DNA of 64,000 nt from Rotaria sp. Silwood1. Taxonomy: Eukaryota > Rotifera > Eurotatoria > Philodinida > Philodinidae. Position numbers and translations under genes: made by a program. Below, piece after piece: positions 1 to 11,900 of this stretch. The stretch spans positions 1,247 to 65,246 of the forward strand of contig CAJNOP010000653.1 in NCBI GenBank assembly GCA_905250075.1, in the 5' to 3' direction. The number at the start of each line of letters is the position of its first letter. Position 1 is the stretch's first letter. Under the pieces are notes generated by a model that saw only the letters and a program-made list of their open reading frames with translations, made no database searches and was not told the origin of the DNA.

Positions 1-748
1 ATACAATCCAAATTTCGCATTGTTTCTAGTCTTCTGTCAAGAGATATGAAAACTTCAATTTTGGTTGGACTTGGCGAAAAGCAGATTTTTGACCCGTAGT
101 CCCAGGTTTTTTAGCCGAACATGCTTTCAACGAACTTCTATAGTTCATATTCGCGTACATCACGTTCTTGTAACTGTTATAAATGTTTTTTCAAGAAGTT
201 AAAATAATGAATGGAGAAGATACAGAGGCAAACAACCGGATACAAAACCAAAGAACCACCTCAGAAAGGATTCATTTTTTGGTTTACTAAAAAGTTTTGA
301 GCACTTAATATACTGATATTCGTAATCAGCGTATTTTCCTCTATCAAAAAATATATGTTTCAATTGAATCAAAAATAAAACATTTTCCGGAGATTCCCAT
401 AGGAGACCACAGATTCCAAAAGCGTTTTGGTGAGTTATACAAAAAATAACCTATGGAATATTATCAGAGCCCATGTCTTACTTCAAACCGATAAAAAAAG
501 AGTTAATTTTGTTAGGGGCAGAAAAATAGCCTTATCCGCCCTCATCCTTTCTTAGTTTCGTGATGAGACCTTTCATTTGATGCTAAAATGAGCGAATTTC
601 TCGGAATACAGTTCCCGACCCTCCATTGTGAGATGACAGCTGCATAATTTTCGTTCGATCATTCTCGAGGAACGTGTGAAAGGGATGCATTTACTTTAGT
701 AGATCATTTTTCACGATATTCTTCTAGTTCGACATGTCTCCAATCTAG
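1..748. other. Intergenic or possible 5' exon region, nothing firm
   Basis: AT-rich sequence without a convincing gene. The coding stretch that follows begins at a splice-acceptor-like TAG (746-748), so an upstream exon of the RRM gene may lie here. I could not identify it: the nearby ATGs run into stops within a few codons. Confidence 0.4.
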
Positions 749-1849
749 GTGGGTGTCCGATACGATTCCTGTTACATCGGTGGCAGAAACAACGACAGAT
801 GAAATAGAAGAACAAGAAGAAATACTTGAAATACAAACTTCTCAGAACAACTGTAACTCTAATTTAGACCAGTACTTGATGAACACCAGTTCATGTTCCT
901 CGATTACCATCGAGAACGAGCAGACGATTCTTAATTTCGTTGAGGAATTTTCCTTAACCATGCCAGAGTCTCGAGTGACCAAAAATTTTAATTATTTCCT
1001 AAACATGATGCATTCATCATCGTCATTGCTCACAAGTTCGCCTAAAATACCAGTTAGTAACTCTTCACCACCAATCGATGAAGATGTTGATCGTTCATCT
1101 TCTAAGACATCATCGTCAACTATTTCGAAGACACTATTTGTCTCGCGCTTACCGACTACAATCAGTGATCGAAGGCTTCACATATGGTTCCCTGGATGTC
1201 GCAAAGTAGTGTTCAAAAAAAACCAATGGAACAAAAACCTCAAGTAAAAGGAGAAATCAGTATTGAATTATGAATTGTTCATTTTTATCAATTAGGTTCG
1301 CTCTTGTTGAACACTGGAGCTACGCTGATGCCCAGAGAAATTTGTCATCCTTCCTCACATCGCCTCCATCGGCTGCCATCTTTTTCGGTGTTCAAGTCAG
1401 TTATGCAAGGAATATTGAAAAAGAGTCAAAATCGGTCTTTCGTTCATTGGCTAGTAAGCTTGAAGGAAGCGGAGCGGATATCTTACTATGTGTTTTATTA
1501 CTGTAGATCCATATAGTAACTGCGATTTGTATGTTGGCAGAATTCCGGGCTGGGTCACTAAAGATCAACTTCAGGCGCTCTTTCCTCAAGCTACTTCTAT
1601 CGAGTATCGGCAGGGCAAAATCACACGCAACGGAACAAAAGTAGGGTATGAGATGATAAGATGTCGTGTCATTTATCGTTTTCTGTCTGGTTCATTAATA
1701 CCAGGTTTGGCTTTCTTCACTTTGATGATATTCAGGCAGCTGTTCAAGTGATGCAACATGCAGATCAGTATCACATTGACAATCAACCACTTTCAATCTC
1801 CTACAAAGTCTTGAAAAATGCATCCAGCGTGGCAAACAGTAGCGGGTGA
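749..1849 (+). CDS. Two-RRM RNA-binding protein, four exons seen, 5' end uncertain
   Basis: Exons 749-1243, 1296-1453, 1507-1645 and 1705-1849 join in frame through introns of 52, 53 and 59 nt (GT..AG) and give 311 codons ending in TGA. The N-terminal ~120 residues are Ser/Thr/Glu-rich and look disordered. RRM1 follows, with an RNP2-like LFVSRL and an RNP1-like KFALVEH split by intron 1. RRM2 has RNP2 LYVGRI and RNP1 VGFGFLHF split by intron 3. Two tandem RRMs imply single-stranded RNA binding, in nucleus or cytoplasm. No other domain names the protein. The first in-frame codons (WVSDTIP) have no ATG and follow an acceptor-like TAG, so an upstream exon is missing or lost. A partial duplicate is possible. 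Family call fair, exact orthology unknown. Confidence 0.65.
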
Positions 1850-3073
1850 CTCCGATCACACAACAATTGTCTTAGACACGGACACACTGAAAAACAGAAA
1901 AAAAAAACTATAAAGAACAGAAAAGGATATTCCACAAAAGCATATATAAATTCGACGACGAATTTCGACTTCCTTGAAAATATGATATTCAAGAAAACAA
2001 AAATGCAGGTTTTGATTTTCTAGTTGGAAAATCGAGAATGGATTCATATGCACATTTTTAGAATAATCCAATTGAATTTCAAAATCCGAACATTTTCTAG
2101 AAAATAGAATATATCTATAAAGAGTATTTTGAGGGTCTTAGGTTCATTTATGTCTATATCTATTTGACCAATAACCTTAGCTCTGCTTATAGGGCATAAG
2201 AGTGTTAACAGTTAAGAAAAAATTAAGCATTAATCTTAGCGGCCTAACCAGGAAAATTTACAGTATTTAAAAGTTTTCCTGAAGTCCAACTGAGTTTCTT
2301 AATTTTCGTTTCCCTAAAGAGAGAGATAAAACTATATATCTGTTATTTTATTAAGGGGGGCCCCTCAGAAACGATTTTCCACTTAAGATGGTCCTTTTGG
2401 GCTGAAATTTTCAGGAATGAGTGCGCTTGGAGAGATACGCTTCTGGTAAAAATTTCAGCTCGATTGGTCGCACTAGACCGGATTTCCAGCTGATTCACAA
2501 ATCATTTTTGGCCTTCAGGAGAATCGATATAACTTCGTCGTAAGACGGGGTAGAGAACCCGGACTGGTGTCAAATTAAAGCGAATGTGAGTACACAACTT
2601 TTGTCAGAACAGAATTTTGAAATTCAATCTCATTCATCTTTTATGAGCATTTTAGTAGGATGGTCTTAAAATTAGCATAAAAACTTGTGGTTCAACGACA
2701 GTAAATACCATTTTTCTCAGTCCAGGAACCAACTATAAAAAATCCGTTCGGACAAAAATTTACTCTCACTGAGACCTTTAAAACAAAAAAAAAATATTGG
2801 TTATAGCTTGGGACAAGACGGAGTTACTTCAATTTTCCTATCTGAAAACCGTATTTTGAGAAAAACGCTAAAGAAATTTTAGAACTGGATTTTTTCATTC
2901 AAATCCAGAAAAAATCATATTACAATGTTATATTATTAATTCATTCCAGTGAACCATTTTAGACTACGTAAGAGATGAAGGCAACTAACGCCATCTGACA
3001 TGCTGAGTAATACAAGTAACGCTCGTCAGCAGGACTCGCTTGACCCTCGACTGAAGGATTAGCTGCAATCTAG
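1850..3073. other. Intergenic; possible unclassified repeat
   Basis: No gene seen. About 2356-2830 has a mixed, less AT-rich composition, starting at a GGGGGGCCCC run. Its phrases (such as AAATTTCAGCTCGAT) resemble the interiors of the palindromic MITEs elsewhere in the window, but I found no terminal inverted repeat or target duplication. Confidence 0.3.
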
Positions 3074-3160
3074 TTGTGTTGCGTGTGGCTGTGGGTATGA
3101 AAGTCTTCTCTACACTAATACTGACACTTACATTCGCATTCACATCCCACACCCACATAT
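3074..3160. repeat. Telomere-like hairpin 1 (TGTGGG arm / CCCACA arm)
   Basis: A G-rich arm (GTGTGGCTGTGGG, about 3084-3095) faces a C-rich arm (CATCCCACACCCACAT, about 3143-3158) across a spacer of about 45 nt. The arms are imperfect inverted copies of the TGTGGG word. Confidence 0.6.
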
Positions 3161-4860
3161 ATAACCCCAGCGATACCAACAATCATTCGGCAAAAATTAA
3201 AAGAACTACATTATGCCACCGATATCTTTATGTGTCCGAAAAAACAGTCTATATTCAGCTTTCTCAGAGATAATGATTCAAAACACATTCACAACAATCT
3301 TGTAAAAATGTTCCATAACCTTTCAAATTTCTATTAAAAATCCACTCCCTTACTAACACATTAGGTAACAGCATTGTTTAATAGAGTGTCTCCTAAAAAC
3401 ATACGACTTTAGTTGAATTTTTAGCTTAAAGTCAATCATATTAGGTCTGATTTGTAATCAAACTACCACACTTGAAAGAAGCTCCTATTTAAAGTAGCTC
3501 CTAGACGAGATAGGTATTTCGAACATATCCCTATAGATATCAACATTCGAATCAGTACATTTAAGAAAACATTCCAGCAGAAAACCCTGTTTATTTCACT
3601 CAAATCTCGTTTTGATGAGATGAATATAAAGTTTACAAGTGATTCTTTCTGGGAAATGCACTACACATATATTGTGCATGTGAAGAAAAGGCGTTATTAT
3701 AGTTGATTTCAAAGCATTTCTCAGTTCTTAGCAACCACTATTCCTTATTCAAATCCATTCGATGTAGACTATTGATGTTCATTGGATGAGTCTCAACAGT
3801 CTGAAGCCTTTCTTCAAGGAACTTGCTAGTGCAGCGGCTAGTCGTTCGTCAGCGCCCCTCTGGGGCGCCACTGACGGCTAGCCGCTGCTATTTTTTATTA
3901 TATTTCTCAACAACATGATTCTTCTTTATTTACACTCTCGCTAAACTCGAACTCCGCTTACTTCGAAAAATCACAAGATATCATATACATTTCTTTCAGA
4001 GGCCATGCAACAAAAGTTCAGAACAGTAATACGAAAACGTAGAATAGGGTTTGCAAATTCTACTAGAAATTTGTGTAGTTTCCAGAACATTCATCGATAA
4101 CGCTGTTTGCTATAGATTTCTCTAGGAAGGTAGAAGCTCAATGAACCCCTAGCTGAAAATAAATCATGCTATATTTTACCGTAAAGCGAAATATCATATA
4201 TACAACAAGCTCTTGTTCAAAGCAGCGATAAGACTAGGCAAGTAACTTTAATATATGAGTATAAATTCTGATCCTTGAATCAATACAAAGAAAAGAATAT
4301 AACAAAAGAAACACTCTTATATTTCATTCATGTCAACTGCCGATACGGCATATATAGAGTCTTTGAGTAGTGTTTTTCGTCTACTGACCTATTCAGCTAT
4401 TGTGTCGAGACACAAAAATCGTTTCTCATCCTTGAGTTGACATATTTTTGCGTCTGAGATTCCTTACTCAAACCTATTAGACCTCTACTGTTGAGGTTTA
4501 TTAAACAAATCCCAAAACTTCGAAACGACACTTCTGAGGATAACTCGCGGCTAGCTGCTGCCAAGTGCAACCCCATTTTTACATAACACTATCCCTCTCT
4601 ATTTTAATTCCATTTTGTCCAGGATTAACTTATTTCAAAAATCCATTACACCTGAAGCATTAGATTTATTAGCAATAACTTTCGAACAGAACTTTTCTCA
4701 TGAATTATTTCTGATTTCCTCAAATTGACTGTACAGCTGGAAAATCAGACTTTTCTTTGAGGTCCTCATCAGGAAAATCTTAGTGCACTATTCTTCAAAA
4801 TGTATAAGTGATACAGATATCTTTTATGACGTCAGTCTGCAGTATGCTTGTAATGTGAAC
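3161..4860. other. Intergenic, no gene seen
   Basis: AT-rich DNA with no supported reading frame. It contains the GC-rich hairpin listed separately at 3831-3889, and a related CGGCTAGCTGCTGC motif near 4548-4562. Confidence 0.4.
3831..3889. repeat. GC-rich perfect-ended hairpin
   Basis: GCAGCGGCTAG (3831-3841) is the exact inverse of CTAGCCGCTGC at the other end. An inner stem CAGCGCCCC/GGGGCGCCACTG closes on a TCT loop. It is strikingly GC-rich in an AT-rich background. It could be a structured RNA or a transposon remnant; no function is assigned. Confidence 0.6.
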
Positions 4861-4861
4861 G

Positions 4862-5130
4862 AGAGTGTGGATGTGGGTGTGGGTGTGGTGTGGGTGTGGA
4901 TGTGTGGGTGTGGGGTGTGGGTGTGGTTGTGGGTGTGGTTGTGGGTGTGGGTGTGGGTGTGGGTGTGGGTGTGGATGGGTGTGGGTGTGGTTACGGATGT
5001 GGGTTTGGGTGTGTGATGTGAATATCTATTCTTCTGCGAAGTGTCACCTACACACCCACACCCACACCCACACCCCAGCCACAGCCACAGCCACACTCAT
5101 ACCCATACCTCACACTCACACCCACCCTCG
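4862..5130. repeat. Interstitial telomere-like block 2, head to head (TGTGGG)n / (CCCACA)n
   Basis: About 4865-5012 is almost pure GTGTGG/GTGGGT repeat with a few variants. After a ~35-nt unique spacer, about 5047-5127 is CACACCC/CCACAC repeat in the opposite sense. TGTGGG is the reported bdelloid telomeric repeat. The G-then-C order is what a telomere-telomere fusion would leave, but short repeat expansion is an alternative. Several open frames across it are repeat artefacts. Confidence 0.75.
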
Positions 5131-5442
5131 TTTTTTTGATGATTTGACCTTTGTCTTTTACCCGAAAATTATTAAAAGTGATGAATGAATGATCTTCAAC
5201 CAGTTGAATTTGTGATCACTTCGCATAGCATTGACAGAGTGCTCTACGAGTGTTCTTCTTTTTACTTACTAGATATACGAATCTAAAGTTAGCGTTTTCT
5301 GTTGCGATCATCTCGAGAGTTGAGAGATCTGAAAATAGTCAGATAGTCTATCATGTGTAGATCCCCAACAGCCCAATATTAATTCCGATTTTGATAATTG
5401 TTGAAACAGCTCTTTTGATAGGAAGGATTCTGTTTCAGAACG

Positions 5443-5526
5443 TTGGGTCTGTGGGTGTGAATAAGTGAGTGTTGCTGGGTGTCGGTGTGGATATTGCTAA
5501 AGAGCACACCCCACACCCACACCCTC
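5443..5526. repeat. Telomere-like hairpin 3
   Basis: A G-rich arm (GGGTCTGTGGGTGTGA, then GGGTGTCGGTGTGG) faces CACACCCCACACCCACACCC across ~15 nt. It lies 0.3 kb from the larger block at 4862-5130. Confidence 0.6.
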
Positions 5527-7740
5527 AAGAAATAATGCTAGTTCGGACGATGTGATAGAAATTGCAGTGATAATCGCGGTCATGCCAACAGACCATACCA
5601 GTTGGATAACTTTGCTGGTACCATTTCGTTCTATCATCACATCTCAATAGGAGAAAATTTGCGTAGTGTTTCGTTCCACTATGTCTTCGCTCTCAGCGTC
5701 AAAATCAATTATTTTGTTGTCACATTGAATCACGACTAGTACACGGTTTGAGATAATTACACTGATTTTTTCTGTTTCTGGATGGTCAAATTGCTGAAGT
5801 TGTCTAATATTGCTTTCGCAGATTGCAGAATCCAATCCTGCTAAAATTTGACTCTCAAAATGACGTCATCGGTCTAATTTGACAACACTTGCATCAGTCA
5901 TAATCGATTCGACATGCAAAATCTGATGTAAAATTTTCTTTAACTTTGATGCACGTGTTCGAGGAAAAGAAAATAGAAGTCTGTCAACACATTTTGTTCT
6001 CCTTCTTCTTTTATTCTGTATAGTGAAGCGTCTGCCTGCTTCGTTTTGAAAGAAAGCAAACCCGAAAATGGCAGCATATAATTAGATGTAAGTACGTGTA
6101 TTTTTATTCTCACACGTGCATCAAAGCATCCTATACCGTGAAAATCTCTACAGAATGGCGTTCGAAACTTGAATTGAACCCCTCTAAGAAGTTTCTTATA
6201 AAACTAAAAGTGAAGCGATGCGAAATAGTGAAATATCTCATTATTGAAAACGAAACCAAAGTAACCTTAAATTCGATGATTTTAGATGTAGTTCGTCTTT
6301 CTTCATCCACATCCTTTGCTTTGCAATAAGAAAAATCCTTTAATGCATATTTCTTTTTTTTTTCAAAGTGCATTGAGTAACGTTTACTTTCTTTTGAACA
6401 GGTATACGAAAAAAGATTGTCTTACATTTCAAGTATGCCTTCATTATTATTAGCACTAGTCATTATTTGACTAGTTATTTATATCGTTTAATCAACTTCT
6501 GAGCACATCTTGAACTTCATAACTGATTTGATTGTACACAAATTCTAGTGTAGTATGTGTCTGTATGAAAAATTATTGATTGACATACGAGAAAACATTG
6601 ATTACTGTGCTATTTTGTAATGCATCAGCCAAATGTTGTGTTTCAACGTCTCTGATTTGATTGCAGTGCAACTACAGTGTTGTAAGTGTCACTATGTCAA
6701 AAAGCACGTATATATACAAGTGACATGAAGAGACAATTGAGAATCACAGTGTAATTTTGCTCCGAAAGGTTCAATTTCATTGAAGGACAAATACAGTATC
6801 GTGAATGTCTATTGTCAAGAGTCTGTACAACGATATGGAAAAAATGAAGAAAATATGAGGATCACCGTATTATTTCGTAGAATATCAGAAAGATCTTGCA
6901 CTCCTTTAAGTCATAGACTGCTACTCAATGACAGGCATGACTATAAGCTACTCAGTCATCACTTTATGCCGTACTTGCTCGTAATACTTAGATTCGATCA
7001 AAAGATCTGAGATAATTAAATAAATATATCAAGATAATACGATATTTTATCAAATTTTGAGAAAAGCTTGCACGATTATTTATATCAATTTCGATTCTTT
7101 CTCAAAATTTTTGAAAGTCTGTTTAACTCTTTATTGAAAAAAAATTTTAGTTATCTTGGAAATTTAATGAGTTTATCATGTTTCATTTGTTTAAAATTCA
7201 GCAAAATTTTGTTGAATCATATCAATATTGTTCACGAAGACTAATCTAAGCACAAATTTTGTTATAAATGATTTGATAGAAGAAATCATCAATGCAATGT
7301 CGGAGTAGTCATATTTATCATACTTAGTACTATCTCATTTTTGGTTAAGTAATCCAATCGAGCCTAGTTTCATTGAATGAATAAACGATTTATTATGTGG
7401 TTATGCGGTTTCCCAGGTAGTGAAATTTTTTTCAAAACCAAATACTTCATGAATTTCAATTAAAAATATCTCATTATCTTTATATTTTTATTCAATGATC
7501 TGAGAGCTTTTGGTCAGAGCTGAATATACTGGTTATTGAAGAGAAGCGACATTTATTAGCCTTAAATAAGAATAAAATAGAAGGTAGATAGGAAATTCAT
7601 TTTAAGTATACTGTAATACTCTTTCGTATAGCAGTTGATTATGATCATAGACAACTATGTGACACGTCGATTTAATAAAACAGTATGACTGCATTATTGC
7701 AAAAATGAGATTTCAATTTGAATGATAATTGAACAATGTA
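5527..7740. other. Intergenic, no supported gene
   Basis: AT-rich. A 63-codon open stretch on the minus strand (5644-5835) and two overlapping frames at 6096-6373 have no recognisable motif and no splice context, so I do not call them. Confidence 0.35.
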
Positions 7741-7744
7741 AGGA

Positions 7745-8845
7745 ATAATAAAGCAAAGACTAACTGTTAAGCCACCATACAGACCTAATATTCATGATAC
7801 AACATATAATGCTTTGTTGTGCTTGTTGGTAACAGTGCATCGACAATAAACTGAATAGTAGTGTTCGGTAGAAAACGACTAATTAATGAAGTATTCATTG
7901 CAGTTGCATTAATTGTCGAAAGAAAAATTTCTGGGTCACTAATCGTCAAATAATTCTCTAGAGAATCTATCAATGTTCGGTTGTATAAAACTTCGAAAGT
8001 CGATCTGAGCAGTGTTTCCAATATTGAACAACCGAGAACTCATCCTGGCATTAGCGAAGAAAATGGACCTGATTCGACACAATCACTACTTGTTGCACAT
8101 GAACACTGATTGTTTACAATCACAGGAGAACTCAAAACTGTTTGCTGCGGTGCATCGTTATTCAATCAGAAATGCCAATTTAAGGGATAGCTGGATATAA
8201 AAGTATTGCCTTGTACGAAATCACGTAGAAGTTGTATTGAATGAGAAAAGCGAATACCGGTACTATTTTCGAACTGACTTGTTATGTCAGTCATTCGGGA
8301 TAGAAACTGAGATTCAGATATAGCTTGTGAGCTCAAAAACGTTTCAGACTGAATTCCACCAATCGCTTCTTGAACAGCAGCTTGTGCAACTTGGCATAAT
8401 ATTGACAAGAGCCGAAAATATGTTCCCCCACTAACGCGAAAATCGTTCCGTGTTAAAATAGTCGAATAATTGCTATTAGACAGGAATCCTATCCATGATT
8501 CTTTGACAAAATCACTCGAGCATACTTCATGATATGTGAGATTGGTAGTAACGAAGAACTGATAAAGAGCTGAGATCTGGCTACATGGACAGTGAAGTGT
8601 GAAATCATGTTGAATCAGCAATTCTTTGTATCGTACTAAAGATGGTTTCTCAATTCGTACGCTCAATATCTCTGTTGGTACAACTGTATATAAGATAATC
8701 ACAGTAAAACTGATGAATAGAATAAACAAATAAATGCGTGTAGAAATACGCCCACGACGAATCACATTGATTTGCGTTGACTCACTGGTAAACATGTTCA
8801 AATGAACAAGCTTGTTTCGATATCGAGACCATCGATCAGATGCAT
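7745..8845 (-). pseudogene. Unit 3 of tandem 2-TM ectodomain family, decayed
   Basis: The unit starts after a TTTAG acceptor at 8846-8848. In order it shows an RRGRIST-type basic stretch, a TM segment (IYLFILFISFTVIILYTV), and an ectodomain with CPCSQIS, CSSDFV and CSCATSSDC cysteine motifs. The frame is broken by two stops (after the NWHF residues near 8166, and after LMPG near 8043). The C-terminal part is truncated by a deletion that joins YHEY to GLYGGLTV, removing the residues before the second TM that its sister units keep. It shares residue pattern and order with the two upstream units (9073-11659) and lies on the same strand, so it is the last copy of a tandem array. The function is unknown. 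The two-TM layout with a large Cys-rich loop resembles DEG/ENaC topology, but I see no diagnostic motif. Confidence 0.6.
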
Positions 8846-9072
8846 CTAAATTGTTAAAAAGTTATGCAATTCATTTCTCAACATTGAGCTTACTCAATCA
8901 ACAAAATGTACAATGTTCCAATAATATGTTCGTGCAAAAGTCTAAACCTTTCAAAAATGGCTCTCTCTAGCTGTGTTTTGTGCTTTATTTTCAAGTGGTA
9001 ATGAAAGAATCGATAAAAAAATGACAGATTTTGTTTCAGAAAACTGAGAATGGATTTTCAACTTACGATTGT
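8846..9072. other. Spacer between tandem units with a consensus splice donor
   Basis: A GTAAGT donor (minus strand, about 9061-9066) lies just downstream of unit 2, and a TTTAG acceptor lies at 8846-8848, about 0.2 kb apart. This mirrors the unit 1 to unit 2 junction, though unit 2 reaches a stop before this donor. Confidence 0.45.
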
Positions 9073-10362
9073 TTAGCTCTGGTTGGGTACTGACTGTTGA
9101 TGTTTTAATCCGTTGATAAGAAACTTGGCAATCACAGGACTCAATAGACGAAGAACGATATTCAGACCACCGAAAAGACCAATAATTGTTGTAACAATAT
9201 ATATGATATTGCTTCGCACTTCATATGTGTATGTGCATAAAGCTGGGCGACATTTTTGATAATAGGAATCATAGCTGATCGACGAATTGAATAATTTCAC
9301 CATGATCTCGGTCACAATTATTTCGAGAGTTGTGTTTGGTGAAAATCGACTGGATTGGTTGGGATCAAGCACAGTAATGTTCATGTCAGATATCTGGCTA
9401 TTGAAAGTCTCGAATGAGGCTCGCACAACTTGACAGCATTCGTCGTTGTACCAACAAGCAAGTGATGATTTAAGCGTTGTATCCACCATGAAACATCTTA
9501 TTGACATATCCATAGGTACACTAACGATTCTACTGTCACTATTCTGAATGTTGCAATCCAGATTTTTTTCTACAACTACAAACAGCTTCATTATTAAATT
9601 CATACGTCTTGAAATCCGAGTATAATAAGTATGGTTTTGATGTTGTTAGTCCACCTAAATAATTTATTTCGAAAGCTGTGTTTGTCTCTAAACCACTTAC
9701 ATATTGATTAGCGCGAAGAACATTATTAGCCAAAAGAAATATGTAGAGAAATTCAGCACGTGTTCTTTCTAGAAATGTCTGAATTGATACATTTGTTTGT
9801 GCAGCGAATATATCACGCGAAGGCACTTGAGCATTGACGAAATTAACCAATGAGAAACGATCATATGCAGAAGTAAAAGTTTGATTGGCCATCTCACAGA
9901 AAAAAGCTAGTGCTTGAAAGTATGACGAACCAAGTGTGGCAAAGTCAATTGAAAAACTGAATACCAGCATAAAATGTAAAGAACGATACCACCAGGGCTG
10001 AACAAAGTCACTTGAACACAATTGATGATATGTCGGTGTAATTTGAATAAATTCTTTGTATGGAATCGAAATGACAGTGCATGGACATTGTAATGTGTTA
10101 GAAAAGCGTTCTTGTAATCTTTCGTATTGATGTTGACTTGGTGATTGGATAGTGACCGTGAAAGTTTGCACCGATTGGGTTGTATATAAAATGAGAACAA
10201 ACATCTCCACAATTATCAATATCACATACACTCGAGTAGCAATGCGACCTTGACGTACATACAATTTATTTTGCATGCGAGTATTACTGAAGAGATTGAA
10301 TTCGATCAGTTTTATTTTGATCTGTATCAAAATATTTCGCCACCCGAATCGCATCTGTATAT
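9073..10362 (-). pseudogene. Unit 2 of tandem 2-TM ectodomain family, one frameshift
   Basis: The exon begins after a TTTAG acceptor (10363-10367). It encodes a cytosolic basic N-terminal part, TM1 (ILIIVEMFVLILYTT), an ectodomain with CPCTVISIPY and CSSDFV motifs, a CSC motif, further cysteines (CNI, CF, CCQ, CRPALC), and TM2 with the family signature GLFGGLNIVLRLL, then stops at 9073. The frame changes by one base in an A7 run near 9570, just after CSC, so the copy is either broken or mis-sequenced at a homopolymer. The apparent ATG at 10399 lies in the intron and is not the start. The preceding unit splices into it in frame: exon end at 10412, 49-nt intron with GTAAGA..TTTAG, phase 1 to phase 1. 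The natural product would therefore be a multi-unit membrane protein. Confidence 0.6.
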
Positions 10363-10391
10363 CTAAATTATCACAGTGATGAATTAGCTTT

Positions 10392-11659
10392 TCATACATT
10401 AACTATCTTACTTTGCCTCACTTTTATATCAGTAACATGTTCGAATAACTGTCGTTTCAAAAACATCAGACCATCGATTAAGTATGAAACGAGAAGACGT
10501 AAAATAGTGTTAAGTCCTCCAACGAGACCCAAAAATGTTGTTACAACGAAGAGCCAATTGAATCGACTAGAATACATGAAAGTACAAGATATTGGAGCAC
10601 ATTCTTCATAGTAGACAGTAAATGAGGTTTTGTTAACGATTTTTTCGAGAAAGAGTTCATCAATTATTTGTTGGAGAAGCATTGTTGATGGAAAGCGACT
10701 GGTTGTTTCTTCATTCAAAATTGATACATTAATTGTTCCTGAATAGGCCATTAAAAGAATATCGATACAGAACCGATTGTAAAAACATTCCAGTGATGAA
10801 GCAAATGTCATTAGTGAAGGCCAACAATTGAACATGATTCCGGGTATTGTTACATTGGGAATAATTTCATTGAGATCAAAATAGCCAAGTTCCTCTATAG
10901 AAGCCAATACTCTGTTTCCGTAAGAATTACGCTCACCGGTGAAGAGTCATGAGGTATTGGTGCAACAGCTGCTATGGAATTTGTCAACACACCAGTCATG
11001 AAGCCATTTATTTGAGTTATAGTTTGAATGGCAGTGCGATCTCTTGCAAAACGATCAATTGCTGTTTTCCGGGCATCTTCAAGTGTTGCCTGGACCTGGA
11101 CTTCTAAATATGTTTCTGAAAAAGCAGTATTGCTGATCAATGGATCATTAGAGAAATCTCTCAATGCATCTATGATAGCGTTCGTAGAACTTCGACAGAG
11201 AGCAGCGATTATTTGCCACATAGGACTTAGAGTAGTGCGCAGATCCATTGGCCAAATTCTTTGTATGTTCGCTCCAAAAGTAAAATCGATCCAAGACTGT
11301 GAGACGAAATCACTAGAACAAACCTGATGAAAAAATGGTTCAGTTTCTATGAATCGACCATGCGGAATTGAAATTTGTGCACAAGGACAATTCAAAGTGT
11401 TCAAGTATTCATTCTCAAGTCTTTGAAATGTAACGAGATCTGGGTGTTCCAAAGTTACTGTTTTGGTTTGTTCATTGATTGACGTATAAGCTAACAGAAT
11501 GATAACAGCAATAACAAATAAGATCAGAAACAGACGTGTTTTTAGAATTTGACGATGAATAATAGCAGGCTCCGTTAATCCATCTTTAAAAAGATTCCAA
11601 CGAATAATTTGCTCACTTAGATTGTGATGCCATATTTGTAGCCGATGAGGTATCGCCAT
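10392..11659 (-). pseudogene. Unit 1 of tandem 2-TM ectodomain family, first copy, damaged
   Basis: ATG at 11659 starts a ~50-residue cytosolic leader, then TM1 (LFLILFVIAVIILLAYTS) and an ectodomain with NCPCAQISIP and VCSSDFV. The reading frame changes at about 10895-10920, where the CSC segment of the sister units is missing; this looks like a small deletion. The second frame continues with FNCWP, ECFYN and ECAPISC cysteines and ends in TM2 with GLVGGLNTILRLL. It runs to a stop at 10392, but a GTAAGA donor at 10411 gives in-frame splicing to unit 2. As first of the array it holds the only plausible start codon. The family is not one I can name; it looks rotifer-restricted. A gated channel or receptor role would be guesswork. 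Confidence 0.6.
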
Positions 11660-11900
11660 TTCAATAAATGATTTAGAGAAAGATACTTGCTTGTTGTTGA
11701 ACGGTTTTTTAATATACTCTAGTCTTACTATATGTGTGATATTTGAAATATTCTACCTGAAATAGATTTAGAGATTATTTATTTACAGTTGGTATTGTAG
11801 TTTTCTGTCTTTTTTAGTGTTTATCCAATAATAATAAGTAACAGACAGGACTCGACGATCAAGAGAAACTTGCAAACAAAATTGAAAAACATTGTATGAT

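Noticed and set aside
4783-5188. Several long open frames on both strands across the GTGTGG block
   Set aside because: They are low-complexity Val/Trp/Cys/Gly or His/Thr/Pro products of the telomere-like repeat, with no start context or domain.
10368-10399. ATG at 10399 as start of tandem unit 2
   Set aside because: It lies inside the 49-nt intron joining unit 1 to unit 2; the coding part begins at the acceptor, at 10362.
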